Shown here: positions 1 through 8,693 of the stretch, piece by piece | Position numbering within the stretch: position 1 is the stretch's first letter | Layout of the letters: every line of letters begins with the position of its first letter | Source: Achromobacter spanius | GTDB lineage: Bacteria; Pseudomonadota; Gammaproteobacteria; Burkholderiales; Burkholderiaceae_B | Length of the DNA stretch: 64,000 nt | Reading direction: 5' to 3' | Assembly (NCBI RefSeq): GCF_003994415.1 | Contig: NZ_CP034689.1 | Coordinates: 2,108,001 to 2,172,000 of the forward strand | Translations under genes and position numbers: made by a program | Notes under the pieces: model-generated | What the model saw: the letters and a program-made list of their open reading frames with translations, nothing else | Database searches by the model: none | What the model was told of the DNA's origin: nothing

Positions 1-90
1 ATAGCCCGCGTTCTCTTCCCCCATGCAACGGTGGTCGTTGCGGTAGTGGACGGGGTTGTCGGCGGCGGGCGGGGGAGTTTCGGCATTCAT
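1..90 (-). CDS. Hypothetical protein, N-terminal 30 residues only
   Basis: An open frame runs from an ATG (CAT at 88-90 on the top strand) to the window edge without a stop, giving 30 residues that begin MNAETPPPAADNP and include HYRNDHRCMGEENAGY. It lies 31 bases downstream of the stop of the EamA transporter on the same strand, so the two may be co-transcribed. No good ribosome binding site is visible. I do not recognise the family from so short a piece. Confidence 0.4.
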   Translation of the reverse strand, partial: MNAETPPPAADNPVHYRNDHRCMGEENAGY

Positions 91-121
91 GGGCCGAATT
101 TTACTGCCTAGTCAGTTATTG

Positions 122-1009
122 TCAAGGCTGTGATTTTGCCACCGCTTCTACATCGACCGCGCCTTTGCGCAGGCCCGACCAGACAATCGCCGCGACGATC
201 AGCGCGGCGCCGGCAATCATGCGAGGCGTCGGTTCCTGGCTGAACAGCACCCATGCGAAGGCGATGGCGTACACCGGTTCCAGGGCAATCACCAAGCCGG
301 CGCTGCGGGCGTTCAGACGGGTCAAACTGGACACGAACAGATAGTGCGACAGGCCCGTGCAGAAGATGCCCAGCAAGGCCAGCCAGAACCAGTCCAGCGC
401 GGGCAGGGCGGGCAATTGGCCAACGGCGAACGGCACCATTACCAGCGCCACCACCACGTTTTGCCAGCACGCCACCTGCATCGGGTCCATGCCGGAGGCC
501 GAACGCCGGTTGCTCAAGGCCAGCAGGGCGAAGGTCAGCCCGGACAGCAGGCCCCACGCCAGGCCAATGGTGCCCTGGTCAGCCAGATCGAAAGACGGCG
601 TCACCAGGATAAGGCCAGCGGTGACCAGACCCAGCAACATCCATTCGGCGGCGCGAATGCGCTCTCGGAAGAGCAGGCCTTCGAACAGCGTGATGAATGC
701 GGGGAAGCTGGCGAAACCCAGCGTGGCGATGGCGATGCCGCCCACCTTGACCGATATGAAGAACGTGACCCAGTGCGCCGCCAGCAAGGCGCCGGCAAGC
801 ACCAGCACGAATAGCTGGGCGGGCGTCAGCACGCCCAACAGCGGCTTGCGGCGCATGCGGGCAAAAATGCCCAGCGAGATCACCGCGAAAACGGCCCGGC
901 CCAGCGTGATGACGGCGGCGCTGGCTTGTATCAACTCCCCGAAAACGCCGGTCAGGCCGAACAGCACGGCCGCAATATGGATGTAGGTCAGAGCGCGATG
1001 TCGGGTCAT
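122..1009 (-). CDS. EamA/DMT-family transporter
   Basis: Inner-membrane transporter of the drug/metabolite superfamily with about ten hydrophobic segments arranged as two five-helix EamA repeats; 295 residues is the usual length. Substrates of such proteins are amino acids, metabolites or drugs and cannot be told from sequence. The frame also contains a TTG at 1030 that would add seven residues, but the ATG at 1009 (MTRHRALTYIH) starts just before the first membrane segment and is preferred; neither has a strong ribosome binding site. It is divergent from a second, only distantly similar EamA gene at 1083, so the 73-base gap must hold both promoters. Confidence 0.85.
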   Translation of the reverse strand: MTRHRALTYIHIAAVLFGLTGVFGELIQASAAVITLGRAVFAVISLGIFARMRRKPLLGVLTPAQLFVLVLAGALLAAHWVTFFISVKVGGIAIATLGFASFPAFITLFEGLLFRERIRAAEWMLLGLVTAGLILVTPSFDLADQGTIGLAWGLLSGLTFALLALSNRRSASGMDPMQVACWQNVVVALVMVPFAVGQLPALPALDWFWLALLGIFCTGLSHYLFVSSLTRLNARSAGLVIALEPVYAIAFAWVLFSQEPTPRMIAGAALIVAAIVWSGLRKGAVDVEAVAKSQP

Positions 1010-1082
1010 GCCGGAGGGTGTCGATGCCAAAAAGCGATGTTTAAGCGTGCAAAGAGCGTTGCACTGAATCTAAAATCATCGC

Positions 1083-2066
1083 ATGAATCGTATCGCCAAG
1101 CTTTTGCCATCCTCTCTTCCGTCCGGCCGCGCGGCCGGAATCCTGATGGCAATGCTGGGCGCGGTGCTGTTTTCGGCCAAGGCGATTGTGGTCAAGTTCA
1201 CCTACCGATACGGCATCGACGCGGTCACGCTGATCGCCTTTCGCATGCTGTTTGCGATGCCCTTCTTCGCGGCGGTGGCCTGGCATCAGTCACGCCGCGC
1301 CGCGCGCGGCGAGATCGTGACGATGACCGCCAAAGAGCGCGTCCAGGTCATCGTGCTGGGACTGCTGGGTTACTACCTGTCCAGCTTCCTGGACTTCCTG
1401 GGCCTGCGCTACATCACCGCAAGCCTGGAACGGTTGATTCTGTTCCTGTCGCCATCCCTTGTCGTGCTGCTGTCCGCGTTCTGGTTCAAGCGCCCCATCG
1501 AACGCCGGCAATGGCTGGCCATGGTGCTGTCGTATGCCGGTGTGGTGCTGGTGTTTGCCCACGACCTGTCCTTTGGTGGCGGGAGCGAGGTGCTGTTAGG
1601 GTCTTTGTTCGTTTTTGGCTCGGCGGCAAGCTATTCTGTTTACCTGATTTGTTCCGGCGAACTGATCAAGCGGGTGGGCCCGACGCGGTTGGTAGCCTAC
1701 GCCATGCTGGTTTCATGCGTGGCCTGCATCATCCAGTTTTTCTTGATCCACCCGCCGTCAATGCTGCTTCAGCCGGCGGGTGTGTACGGGTATTCGGTGA
1801 TCCACGCCACGTTGAACACCGTGGTGCCGGTCTTCATGCTGATGTGGGCGGTGTCGCTGATCGGTGCGCCCACGGCATCATTGCTGGGCATGGTGGGGCC
1901 GGTGTCCGTGCTGTTTCTGGCGTCGTGGTTCCTGAACGAGCCCATTACCTTGTGGCAGTTGGCGGGAACCGCGCTGGTGTTGACCGGTGTGTTCGCCTTG
2001 ATGGGCGGCGGCGCCGGCAGGCCGGTATCCGACGCAAAGCGCGCGGCCGATTCGCCGTCGCGTTAA
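1083..2066 (+). CDS. EamA/DMT-family transporter
   Basis: A 327-residue multi-spanning protein with two EamA repeats (conserved 'SAKAIVVKF' in helix 1, 'LGYYLSSFLDFLGLRYI' in helices 3-4). Likely an inner-membrane exporter or importer of a small metabolite; substrate unknown. It is transcribed divergently from the EamA gene at 122-1009 and is followed after 51 bases by a quinone oxidoreductase with its own ribosome binding site (AAAGGAGG). No clear Shine-Dalgarno precedes the ATG at 1083, so the start is less certain than the family call. Confidence 0.85.
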   Translation: MNRIAKLLPSSLPSGRAAGILMAMLGAVLFSAKAIVVKFTYRYGIDAVTLIAFRMLFAMPFFAAVAWHQSRRAARGEIVTMTAKERVQVIVLGLLGYYLSSFLDFLGLRYITASLERLILFLSPSLVVLLSAFWFKRPIERRQWLAMVLSYAGVVLVFAHDLSFGGGSEVLLGSLFVFGSAASYSVYLICSGELIKRVGPTRLVAYAMLVSCVACIIQFFLIHPPSMLLQPAGVYGYSVIHATLNTVVPVFMLMWAVSLIGAPTASLLGMVGPVSVLFLASWFLNEPITLWQLAGTALVLTGVFALMGGGAGRPVSDAKRAADSPSR

Positions 2067-2117
2067 AGCCTGGTTTTCCCGATTTATTCGCATCATTTCC
2101 ATTGAAAGGAGGCCAGC

Positions 2118-3107
2118 ATGGCCAGCAATCTCGTCAAGGCAATTCGTATCGAGCAGCACGGTGGTCCCGAAGTCCTGAAGCTGGTTGACGTGGAAGTTCC
2201 GCCGCCCGCCGCCAATGAAGTCACGATTGAGCAGCACGCCGCTGGCCTGAATTTCATCGATATCTATTTCCGCACGGGCTTGTACCCGCATCCGCTGCCG
2301 CACGGCCTGGGTTTCGAAGCCGCGGGCGTGGTCACGGCCGTGGGCGCCGACGTCAAGCACCTGAAAAAAGGCGACCGTGTCGCCTATGGCCAAAGCCCCA
2401 TCGGCGCCTACGCCAAGGCGCGCAACGTGCCGGCCAATCAAGTGGTCACCGTGCCCAAGGGGATTGGTTTTGACGAGGCCGCCGCGCTGATGCTCAAGGG
2501 CCTGACGGTGCAGTACCTGTTCCGCCAGACCTATCGCCTGCAAGGCGGTGAGACCATTCTGTTCCATGCGGCCGCGGGCGGTGTGGGCCTGATCGCCTGC
2601 CAATGGGCCAAGGCGCTTGGCGTGAAGCTGATCGGCACCGTGTCCAGCCCGGAAAAGGCCGAACTGGCGCGTGCCAACGGCGCTTGGGAAACCATCGATT
2701 ACTCGCGCGAAAACGTGGTTGAGCGCGTGCTGGAACTGACCAAGGGCAAGAAAGTGCCGGTGGTCTACGACGGCGTGGGCAAGGACACCTGGGAAACCTC
2801 GCTGGACTGCATCGAGCCGCGCGGCCTGATGGTCAGCTTTGGCAATGCGTCCGGCCCCGTGGCCGGCGTCAACCTGGCCGTGCTGAACCAGAAGGGCAGC
2901 CTGTACGTCACGCGCCCGTCGCTGGGCGTGCATGTGAACACCCTGGAAAAGCTGCAAGCCGCCTCCAAGGAAGTCTTTGACCTGGTCCTGAAGAAGAAGA
3001 TCAAGGTCCGCATCGACCAGCGCTACAGCCTGGAACAGGCCGGCGAAGCGCAGACCGCGCTGGCATCGCGCAAGACCACCGGCGCCACGGTGTTGATGCT
3101 GGACTGA
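2118..3107 (+). CDS. qor: NADPH:quinone oxidoreductase (QorA-like, MDR family)
   Basis: Medium-chain dehydrogenase/reductase of the zeta-crystallin type, 329 residues against about 327 for E. coli QorA. The N-terminal GroES-like domain carries the family patterns AAGLNFIDIYFRTGLYP and GFEAAGVV; the Rossmann domain has HAAAGGVGLIACQWA followed by the NADPH-type GTVSSPEKAELA. No structural or catalytic zinc ligands are evident, as expected for quinone reductases. The enzyme is cytosolic and reduces quinones with NADPH. A strong AAAGGAGG precedes the ATG. A stem-loop with a short T-run at 3149-3189 separates it from the amine dehydrogenase locus. Confidence 0.9.
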   Translation: MASNLVKAIRIEQHGGPEVLKLVDVEVPPPAANEVTIEQHAAGLNFIDIYFRTGLYPHPLPHGLGFEAAGVVTAVGADVKHLKKGDRVAYGQSPIGAYAKARNVPANQVVTVPKGIGFDEAAALMLKGLTVQYLFRQTYRLQGGETILFHAAAGGVGLIACQWAKALGVKLIGTVSSPEKAELARANGAWETIDYSRENVVERVLELTKGKKVPVVYDGVGKDTWETSLDCIEPRGLMVSFGNASGPVAGVNLAVLNQKGSLYVTRPSLGVHVNTLEKLQAASKEVFDLVLKKKIKVRIDQRYSLEQAGEAQTALASRKTTGATVLMLD

Positions 3108-3148
3108 TCCACCGCATCTGGCGCGCAGCTCCAAGCGGGCGCGCGACG

Positions 3149-3189
3149 GGCCGGGCAGGACGCGCAATGCGTGGTCTGCCCGGCCTTTT
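3149..3189 (+). terminator. Probable intrinsic terminator after qor
   Basis: A 10-bp GC stem (GGCCGGGCAG at 3149-3158 with CTGCCCGGCC at 3176-3185) closes a 17-base loop and is followed by TTTT. The T-run is short, so termination may be partial. It lies 41 bases past the qor stop. Confidence 0.6.
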
Positions 3190-3298
3190 CATTGGCGTGT
3201 CCCCGTGCGCAGAATGACAAATCCCCATGCACGGCCCGACAAGCCAGCGATAAAGCCCGTTGCTATTCTGGCTCCACACTTTTCGTGGGAGCTTTCAG

Positions 3299-4798
3299 AT
3301 GTCTTCAGCAAGCGCAGGTGCCACGGTCGACCGTCCGGAACTGGCCGCCATCCGGGAATTCATGCTGATAGACGGCAAGCCGGTGCACGAAGGGCAGGGC
3401 CAGCCGATCCCGGTGTACGACCCGGCCACGGGCCGCGTCATTGCTCATCAACCCGATGCGGGCCCCGCCCAGGTGGACTTGGCCGTGCAGGCCGCGCGGC
3501 GCGCTTTTGAGTCCGGGCCGTGGCGCGACACGCTGCCCGCCGGCCGTGAACGCCTGCTGCTCAAGCTGGCTGACTTGCTGGAACAGCACGGCACCGAACT
3601 GGCCCGGTTGGAAACTCTGAACAACGGCAAACTGCTGGGTATTGCGCAGGGCCTGGAAGTGGGAGCGGGCGCGCAATGGCTGCGCTACATGGCCGGGTGG
3701 GCCACGAAGATCACGGGCGATACCTTGTCGCTGTCGATTCCTTTCCCGCCTGGCGTCCAATACAGCGCCTATACGCTAGCGCAACCCGTGGGCGTGGTGG
3801 GCGCCATCATCCCGTGGAACTTCCCGTTGCTGATGGCGGTGTGGAAGATCGCACCCGCGCTGGCAGCCGGCTGCACGGTGGTGCTCAAGCCCGCCGAGGA
3901 AACCCCCTTGACCGCCTTGCGGCTGGCAGAGCTCGTGCTTGAAGCAGGCTTTCCGCCCGGCGTTGTCAACGTCATCACCGGGCGTGGCGAAACGGCCGGC
4001 GCCGCGTTGGTGGCGCATCCGGGCATCGACAAGATCGCCTTCACCGGCTCTACCGAAGTGGGCAAGCTGATCGGGCGGGCCGCCATGGACGACATGAAGC
4101 GGGTGTCGCTGGAACTGGGCGGCAAGTCTCCCGTTATCGTGCTGGACGACTGCGACGTCGACCGCGCCGTGCAAGGCGCCGCCGCGGCCATTTTCTTCAA
4201 CCAGGGGCAGGTGTGCACGGCGGGCTCGCGTCTGTATGTGCAACGCGGCCTTTACGACAAGGTCGTGCAGGGCTTGGCCGACGTGGCCGCCGGCATGAGC
4301 TTGGGGTCCGGTTTCGACCCGGCCACGCAGATCGGCCCGCTGATCTCGGCGCGGCATCAGCAGCGCGTCATGGACTACATCGGCATCGGCCGTGCCGAAG
4401 GGGGGCGCGTGTTGACGGGGGGCGTGGCCGGCGACGGCGAAGGCTACTTCGTGCGGCCTACGGTGTTTGCGGATGTGCCGCAACAAGCCCGCATCGCGCA
4501 GGAAGAAATTTTCGGACCCGTCGTCGTCGCGCAGCCCTTCGACGGCCTGGACGATGCCGTGCGTCTGGCCAACGACAGCGCCTTCGGCCTGGGCGCCAGC
4601 ATCTGGAGCAACGACCTGACGCGCGTTCAACGCCTGATCCCGCGCATTGACGCGGGCACCGTCTGGGTCAACACCCACAACATGCTGGATCCGAACATGC
4701 CGTTTGGCGGCTTCAAGCAATCTGGCGTCGGCCGCGAACATGGTCGGGCCGTGCTTGAGATGTATCTAGAGAAGAAGTCTGTTTGCATCGCGTATTAG
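3299..4798 (+). CDS. Phenylacetaldehyde-type aldehyde dehydrogenase (FeaB-like)
   Basis: NAD-dependent aldehyde dehydrogenase, 499 residues, the same length as E. coli FeaB. The general base Glu272 sits in SLELGGKSPV and the catalytic Cys306 in FFNQGQVCTAGSRL; the N-terminal NAD fold has GAIIPWNFPL and GSTEVG. The ATG at 3299 follows GGGAG and is preferred over an upstream ATG at 3260 that lacks a site. The reaction would be cytosolic oxidation of an aryl-acetaldehyde to the acid. It heads the aromatic amine dehydrogenase locus, which releases such aldehydes, and this context is the main support for the aromatic substrate; the fold alone would only say 'aldehyde dehydrogenase'. Confidence 0.88.
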   Translation: MSSASAGATVDRPELAAIREFMLIDGKPVHEGQGQPIPVYDPATGRVIAHQPDAGPAQVDLAVQAARRAFESGPWRDTLPAGRERLLLKLADLLEQHGTELARLETLNNGKLLGIAQGLEVGAGAQWLRYMAGWATKITGDTLSLSIPFPPGVQYSAYTLAQPVGVVGAIIPWNFPLLMAVWKIAPALAAGCTVVLKPAEETPLTALRLAELVLEAGFPPGVVNVITGRGETAGAALVAHPGIDKIAFTGSTEVGKLIGRAAMDDMKRVSLELGGKSPVIVLDDCDVDRAVQGAAAAIFFNQGQVCTAGSRLYVQRGLYDKVVQGLADVAAGMSLGSGFDPATQIGPLISARHQQRVMDYIGIGRAEGGRVLTGGVAGDGEGYFVRPTVFADVPQQARIAQEEIFGPVVVAQPFDGLDDAVRLANDSAFGLGASIWSNDLTRVQRLIPRIDAGTVWVNTHNMLDPNMPFGGFKQSGVGREHGRAVLEMYLEKKSVCIAY

Positions 4799-4869
4799 CA
4801 CGGCGGACAGCGCAGACCAAGCCGGGGCATACCGGCGGCGGCGCGTTCGCGACAACCAAGGGGAAGTGG

Positions 4870-5751
4870 ATGGCAGGCAAGACATACGGCCGCGCCCGGG
4901 TGGGCGCAGCGCTGGCGCTGGCAGGGGCGGGTGCATTACAGCCGGCTTGGGCGGGTGACCCCAGCGCGCGCGACTGGATCCCGGCGCCGGTGGGCACCAA
5001 TATCGTGGCGGGCTATCTGGCCGGCCTGCGCTCGTCCGGCTTGTACTCGCAGGGCAAGCGGGTCGACGATGCGTCCGTGGACGTCAACGCGCTGGTCTAC
5101 CGTCAGATGCACTACCGTGATTTCTACGGCAAGACGGTGCAACTGGAATTCATCGTGCCCATGTACCGCACGTCGCTGGACCTGCCGGGCGTGCCTGGCG
5201 ATCATCAAACCGGCATTGGCGATGTGACGCTGGGCTCGGCAATCTGGCTCCACAACAACGAGCAGACCAAGACCTGGTTCGCCTGGGAGCCCTTCATCGT
5301 GGCGCCGGTGGGCCGCTACGACGGTTCGCGGCCCGATGTGTCGCCCGGCAAGAATCGATGGTCAACCATCCAGGACTTTTCATTCGTCAAAGGGGTGGGC
5401 GAATCCACCTATCTGGAAGCGATCGCCGAAGTTGAAATCTATGGCCGCAACACCGACTGGTACGGCCAGACCTTGAAGAAAGACCCATCGTTCCGCTTCT
5501 TCGCGCTGGCCTCGACCAACCTTACCCCGGACACCTATACGGGCATCCGCTACCGCTACGAGACGGGCGGGCGCGAAACCGCATCCGGGGAAACGGTGGC
5601 AACCCGGGCCCGCAATCACCAGGTGGCGCTTGAACTCACGCACCAGATCAACGACGCCAACCAGATTCAAATGCAGTACATCCACGACCTGAAGGTCGAG
5701 AACGGGCCGCGCATGCGTGGCGTGCAATTGCGCTACGTCTACGCGTTCTAG
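4870..5751 (+). CDS. Outer-membrane channel-like protein (phenol MetA-pathway family)
   Basis: A 293-residue protein with a cleavable signal peptide (hydrophobic stretch ending ...LQPAWA near residue 22) and a body of alternating aromatic/polar strands ending in the C-terminal aromatic RYVYAF, typical of an outer-membrane beta-barrel. It resembles the 'MetA-pathway of phenol degradation' transporter family often encoded with aromatic catabolism genes. The ATG at 4870 has AAGGGGAAG upstream. It lies between the aldehyde dehydrogenase and aauB, 33 bases before the latter, so uptake of the amine substrate through the outer membrane is a reasonable inference, not a demonstration. Confidence 0.75.
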   Translation: MAGKTYGRARVGAALALAGAGALQPAWAGDPSARDWIPAPVGTNIVAGYLAGLRSSGLYSQGKRVDDASVDVNALVYRQMHYRDFYGKTVQLEFIVPMYRTSLDLPGVPGDHQTGIGDVTLGSAIWLHNNEQTKTWFAWEPFIVAPVGRYDGSRPDVSPGKNRWSTIQDFSFVKGVGESTYLEAIAEVEIYGRNTDWYGQTLKKDPSFRFFALASTNLTPDTYTGIRYRYETGGRETASGETVATRARNHQVALELTHQINDANQIQMQYIHDLKVENGPRMRGVQLRYVYAF

Positions 5752-5784
5752 GGAATCGGATCACATGACACCAGGAGAATATCG

Positions 5785-6978
5785 ATGATTGCGCGTCGAG
5801 CCAGATCACGAGCGTTGCGGGCAGGCCGCTGGGCGCTGTGCGCCGCCTTGGCCAGCGCCTCGGGCCTAGCCTGGGCGGACTTGCCCATAGAGGAACTCAA
5901 GGGTGGCACCCGCTTGCCCCCGGCCACGGCGCACCGGCTGTACGTCATGGACGCGGCCTTCAACCACCTGGTCGACAGCCGGGTCAACATCTATGACGGC
6001 GATACCGGAAAATTCCTGGGGCTGGTGCCGACTTCGTTCAACGGCCACATGACGGTGTCGTCCGACGGCCGCGACATCTATGTCATGACGACCTATTACG
6101 AGCGGCTCAATCGCGGCAAGCGCACCGACGTCATCGAAGCCTGGGACGCCGAAACCTTGACGCCCAAGTACGAGGTGCCCATTCCGCAAAAGCGCGCGCA
6201 AGCGCTGAATTACCGCAACTACCTGCGCCAAAGCACCGACGGTGAATTGTTGTTCGTGCAGAACGCCACGCCCGCTACCTCGGTCACCGTGGTGGACGTG
6301 AAGACCCGCCAGTTCGCCGACGAGATCACGGCCGCGGCCGGGTGCTGGAGCGTCATTCCGCTGCCTTCGCGCCCGCGCAGTTTCACCACGATATGCGGCG
6401 ATGGCGCGCTGCTGACCATCGACCTGGACGCGGCCGGCAAGCCCGCCGCCCAGCACCGCAGCCAGCCGATGTTCGACCTGGAAAAAGACCCCATCTTCAC
6501 GCACACCGAGAACCTGGGCGACACCTTCTATTTCGTGTCCTACAACGGCAACGTTTACACCGCCGACTTCAGCGGCAAGGAAGTCAGTTTCGGCAAGCCA
6601 TGGTCGCTGCTGGACGCCTCCGGCAAGGACCAGGGCTGGCGGCCGGGCGGCTACAACCTGCTGGCCGTCAACCGCGCGCTGAAGCGGCTGTACGTGGGCA
6701 TGCATCCGAACGGCGCGGAAGGCACGCATAAAACACCCGCCGCCGAGATCTGGGTCTATGACCTGGAATCGCGCAAGCGCGTGGCGCGCGTACCGGGCAA
6801 AGGCGCGCTGTCGATGTCGGTATCGCAGGACGACAAGCCGCGCCTGTTCACCATTGACGGCGGCAACGTCAGCGTCTTTGACGCCGCGCCGGCCGCACCG
6901 GTATTCAAGACCACCATCCAGGCAGCAGGCGAAACCGCGCTGCAGGTCGAGCCGCAGCCATTCAAGGGGGCGCCATGA
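5785..6978 (+). CDS. aauB: Aromatic amine (aralkylamine) dehydrogenase large subunit
   Basis: Large (heavy) subunit of the periplasmic tryptophan tryptophylquinone amine dehydrogenase, 397 residues with a signal peptide ending near ...GLAWA (residue ~31). The mature part shows the repeated strand pattern of a seven-bladed beta-propeller (RLYVMDAAFNHL, NIYDGDTGKFLG, TDVIEAWDAETL). It would form an alpha2beta2 enzyme with the TTQ subunit at 8160 and shape the substrate channel. AGGAGA precedes the ATG. Its 3' end overlaps the mauE-like gene by four bases (ATGA), as expected for an aauBEDA operon. Methylamine dehydrogenase large subunit is the alternative; the light-chain residues and the neighbours favour the aromatic type. 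Confidence 0.92.
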   Translation: MIARRARSRALRAGRWALCAALASASGLAWADLPIEELKGGTRLPPATAHRLYVMDAAFNHLVDSRVNIYDGDTGKFLGLVPTSFNGHMTVSSDGRDIYVMTTYYERLNRGKRTDVIEAWDAETLTPKYEVPIPQKRAQALNYRNYLRQSTDGELLFVQNATPATSVTVVDVKTRQFADEITAAAGCWSVIPLPSRPRSFTTICGDGALLTIDLDAAGKPAAQHRSQPMFDLEKDPIFTHTENLGDTFYFVSYNGNVYTADFSGKEVSFGKPWSLLDASGKDQGWRPGGYNLLAVNRALKRLYVGMHPNGAEGTHKTPAAEIWVYDLESRKRVARVPGKGALSMSVSQDDKPRLFTIDGGNVSVFDAAPAAPVFKTTIQAAGETALQVEPQPFKGAP

Positions 6979-7526
6979 ACGACCCCGTTTTGTTCTATGG
7001 CGCAAGCGCCGCGCTGGCCTGCGTGCTGCTGTTGGGCGCGCTGGAAAAAATGAAGGATATGACGGCGTTCTCGGCTGCGGTGTCGGCCTACGACATCCTG
7101 CCGTCAAGCTGGGGCGGCATGTTCGCGCGCGGCTACGTGCTGGCTGAGTTGGCGGCGGGTGTGTTGCTGCTGATACCCGGGCAGCAAGCCGCGGGCGCTC
7201 TGTTGGCGTTGGGGGTGCTGGCCGTGGCGACGTCGGCGCTTGCATACAACCTGGCGCGCGGGCATCGCGATATTGATTGCGGTTGCGGCGGGCCGGCTTC
7301 GCGCGCAGCGGGCGGCGCGCAAGTGGGCTTGTCCTGGTGGCTGGTGCTGCGCAACGGCGTCCTGGCGCTATGGGCAATGCCAGCCCTTGCGTCCCTGGCG
7401 GGGCAAGCGCGCAGCCTGCAATGGGCGGATGCCGCCGCCGTGTTCGGCCTGGCAATGACCGCCGTGGGCCTGTACTTCACCGCCAATCACTTGTTGGCCT
7501 CGCATCTCAAGCTGCGGAATCTTTGA
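6975..7526 (+). CDS. aauE: Amine dehydrogenase maturation membrane protein MauE/AauE
   Basis: A 183-residue inner-membrane protein with about four hydrophobic helices, of the MauE family (DoxX-like). It contains RGHRDIDCGCGG, a conserved cysteine pair in a loop. With AauD it is needed to make or protect the disulfides of the TTQ-bearing small subunit in the periplasm; this role is known for MauE/MauD of methylotrophs. Start codon overlaps the aauB stop (ATGA at 6975-6978), and aauD starts 12 bases downstream. Confidence 0.9.
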   Translation: MNDPVLFYGASAALACVLLLGALEKMKDMTAFSAAVSAYDILPSSWGGMFARGYVLAELAAGVLLLIPGQQAAGALLALGVLAVATSALAYNLARGHRDIDCGCGGPASRAAGGAQVGLSWWLVLRNGVLALWAMPALASLAGQARSLQWADAAAVFGLAMTAVGLYFTANHLLASHLKLRNL

Positions 7527-7537
7527 AGGAGTTTCAT

Positions 7538-8176
7538 ATGGATGCCTTGATCATTTCCAATTTCCTGCTGTGGGGCGTGGTGCTGTGCCTGGTGCTGGTC
7601 ATCCTGGCGCTGTCCCGGCAGATCGGCGTGTTGTACGAGCGGGTGGCGCCGATGGGCGCGTTGACCATGGACAAGGGCCCCGCCGTGGGCGAGGCCGCGC
7701 CGCGTTTCGCCTTGCCCGACCTGCTTGGGCGCCGCATCACGATCGGTGAACGTGGCCAGCACAGTCAGTTGCTGTTTTTCCTGTCGCCAACCTGCCCGGT
7801 GTGCAAAAAGCTGCTGCCTATCTTGAAGTCGGTCGCCAATACCGAAAGCGCGTGGTTGCGCATCGTGTTGGCCAGTGACGGCGAGATGCCCGATCATCTG
7901 GCGTTCTATAAGCAGGCCGGTTTGGAGCGCTTTCCGTACTTGTTGTCCACCGAGCTGGGCATGAAGTTCCAGATCAGCAAGCTGCCCTATGCGGTGCTGC
8001 TGGACGAAACGGGCACCTTGCGCGCCAAGGGCCTGATCAATTCCCGCGAGCAGTTGGAAAGCCTGTTCACGGCCAAGGAACTGGGCGTGGCGTCGGTGCA
8101 GGACTTCCTGGCCGCAAGCACGCTGGACGAGACCCGGATTTCCCGCAAGGAGAGCGGCAATGCACTGGCTGGATAA
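7538..8176 (+). CDS. aauD: Amine dehydrogenase maturation thioredoxin-like protein MauD/AauD
   Basis: A 212-residue protein with one N-terminal membrane anchor (residues ~5-25) and a periplasmic thioredoxin fold carrying the redox pair Cys86-Pro-Val-Cys89 in LSPTCPVCKKL. It belongs to the MauD family, which assists disulfide formation in the cysteine-rich TTQ subunit. The frame is open far upstream into aauE, but the ATG at 7538 has GAAGGA seven bases before it and begins the anchor, so it is chosen. Its 3' end overlaps aauA by 17 bases, with the aauA ribosome binding site (AAGGAGAG) inside it. Confidence 0.92.
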   Translation: MDALIISNFLLWGVVLCLVLVILALSRQIGVLYERVAPMGALTMDKGPAVGEAAPRFALPDLLGRRITIGERGQHSQLLFFLSPTCPVCKKLLPILKSVANTESAWLRIVLASDGEMPDHLAFYKQAGLERFPYLLSTELGMKFQISKLPYAVLLDETGTLRAKGLINSREQLESLFTAKELGVASVQDFLAASTLDETRISRKESGNALAG

Positions 8177-8693
8177 ACTTGGAGAGCGCGCCACGCGCTC
8201 GGTTGCGCACGCCACGTCGCGGCGCAGCGTGCTGAACCGCATCGGCAAACTGTTGGTCGGCACGGCCTTCCTGGTGCCGGTGCTGCCGGTGGCGCGGTCG
8301 GCGCCCGCGGCCGGCAAGAAGCCGCAAATGGACGACACGGCTTGCGACTACTGGCGCTACTGCGCGGTGGACGGCTTTTTGTGTTCGTGCTGCGGTGGCA
8401 GCATGACGTCGTGCCCGCCCGGCACTTCGCCGTCGGCCGTATCGTGGGTGGGCACATGCCACAACCCCTTGGACGGCAAGGACTATCTCATCAGCTACAA
8501 CGATTGCTGCGGCAAGACGGCGTGCGGCAAGTGCATGTGCGCGGCGGCCGAACGTGAACGTCCGGGCTATCAGATGTTCCTGCACAACGACGTGAACTGG
8601 TGCATGTCCAATGAATCGTCGATCTTCCACTGCACCACATCGGTGATCGTGGGCTTGGCCAAACCCCAGGCGAAGGCGCCGGCCAAACCATGA
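8160..8693 (+). CDS. aauA: Aromatic amine dehydrogenase small subunit (TTQ subunit)
   Basis: Catalytic small subunit, 177 residues. A twin-arginine-type leader (SRRSVLNRIGK, residues 20-30) precedes a cysteine-rich mature region with 14 cysteines. The TTQ-forming pair is visible as Trp96 in VSWVGTC and Trp147 in DVNWCM, 51 residues apart as for the Alcaligenes faecalis pair Trp109/Trp160. The equivalents of its Asp84 and Asp128 are Asp71 (AVDGFLCSCCGG) and Asp115 (ISYNDCCGKTACGKC). It acts in the periplasm, oxidising a primary amine (tyramine, tryptamine or phenylethylamine type) to the aldehyde and ammonia. The A. faecalis numbering is from memory. All motif residues are intact. Confidence 0.96.
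   Translation: MHWLDKLGERATRSVAHATSRRSVLNRIGKLLVGTAFLVPVLPVARSAPAAGKKPQMDDTACDYWRYCAVDGFLCSCCGGSMTSCPPGTSPSAVSWVGTCHNPLDGKDYLISYNDCCGKTACGKCMCAAAERERPGYQMFLHNDVNWCMSNESSIFHCTTSVIVGLAKPQAKAPAKP

Noticed and set aside
3180..3298. A FeaR-type binding site before the aldehyde dehydrogenase gene
   Set aside because: TGACA occurs near 3215 but the rest of the site, as I remember it, does not follow; too weak to claim.
5866..7455. A 529-residue minus-strand frame across aauB and aauE
   Set aside because: Arg/Pro/Ala-rich shadow of two conserved genes.
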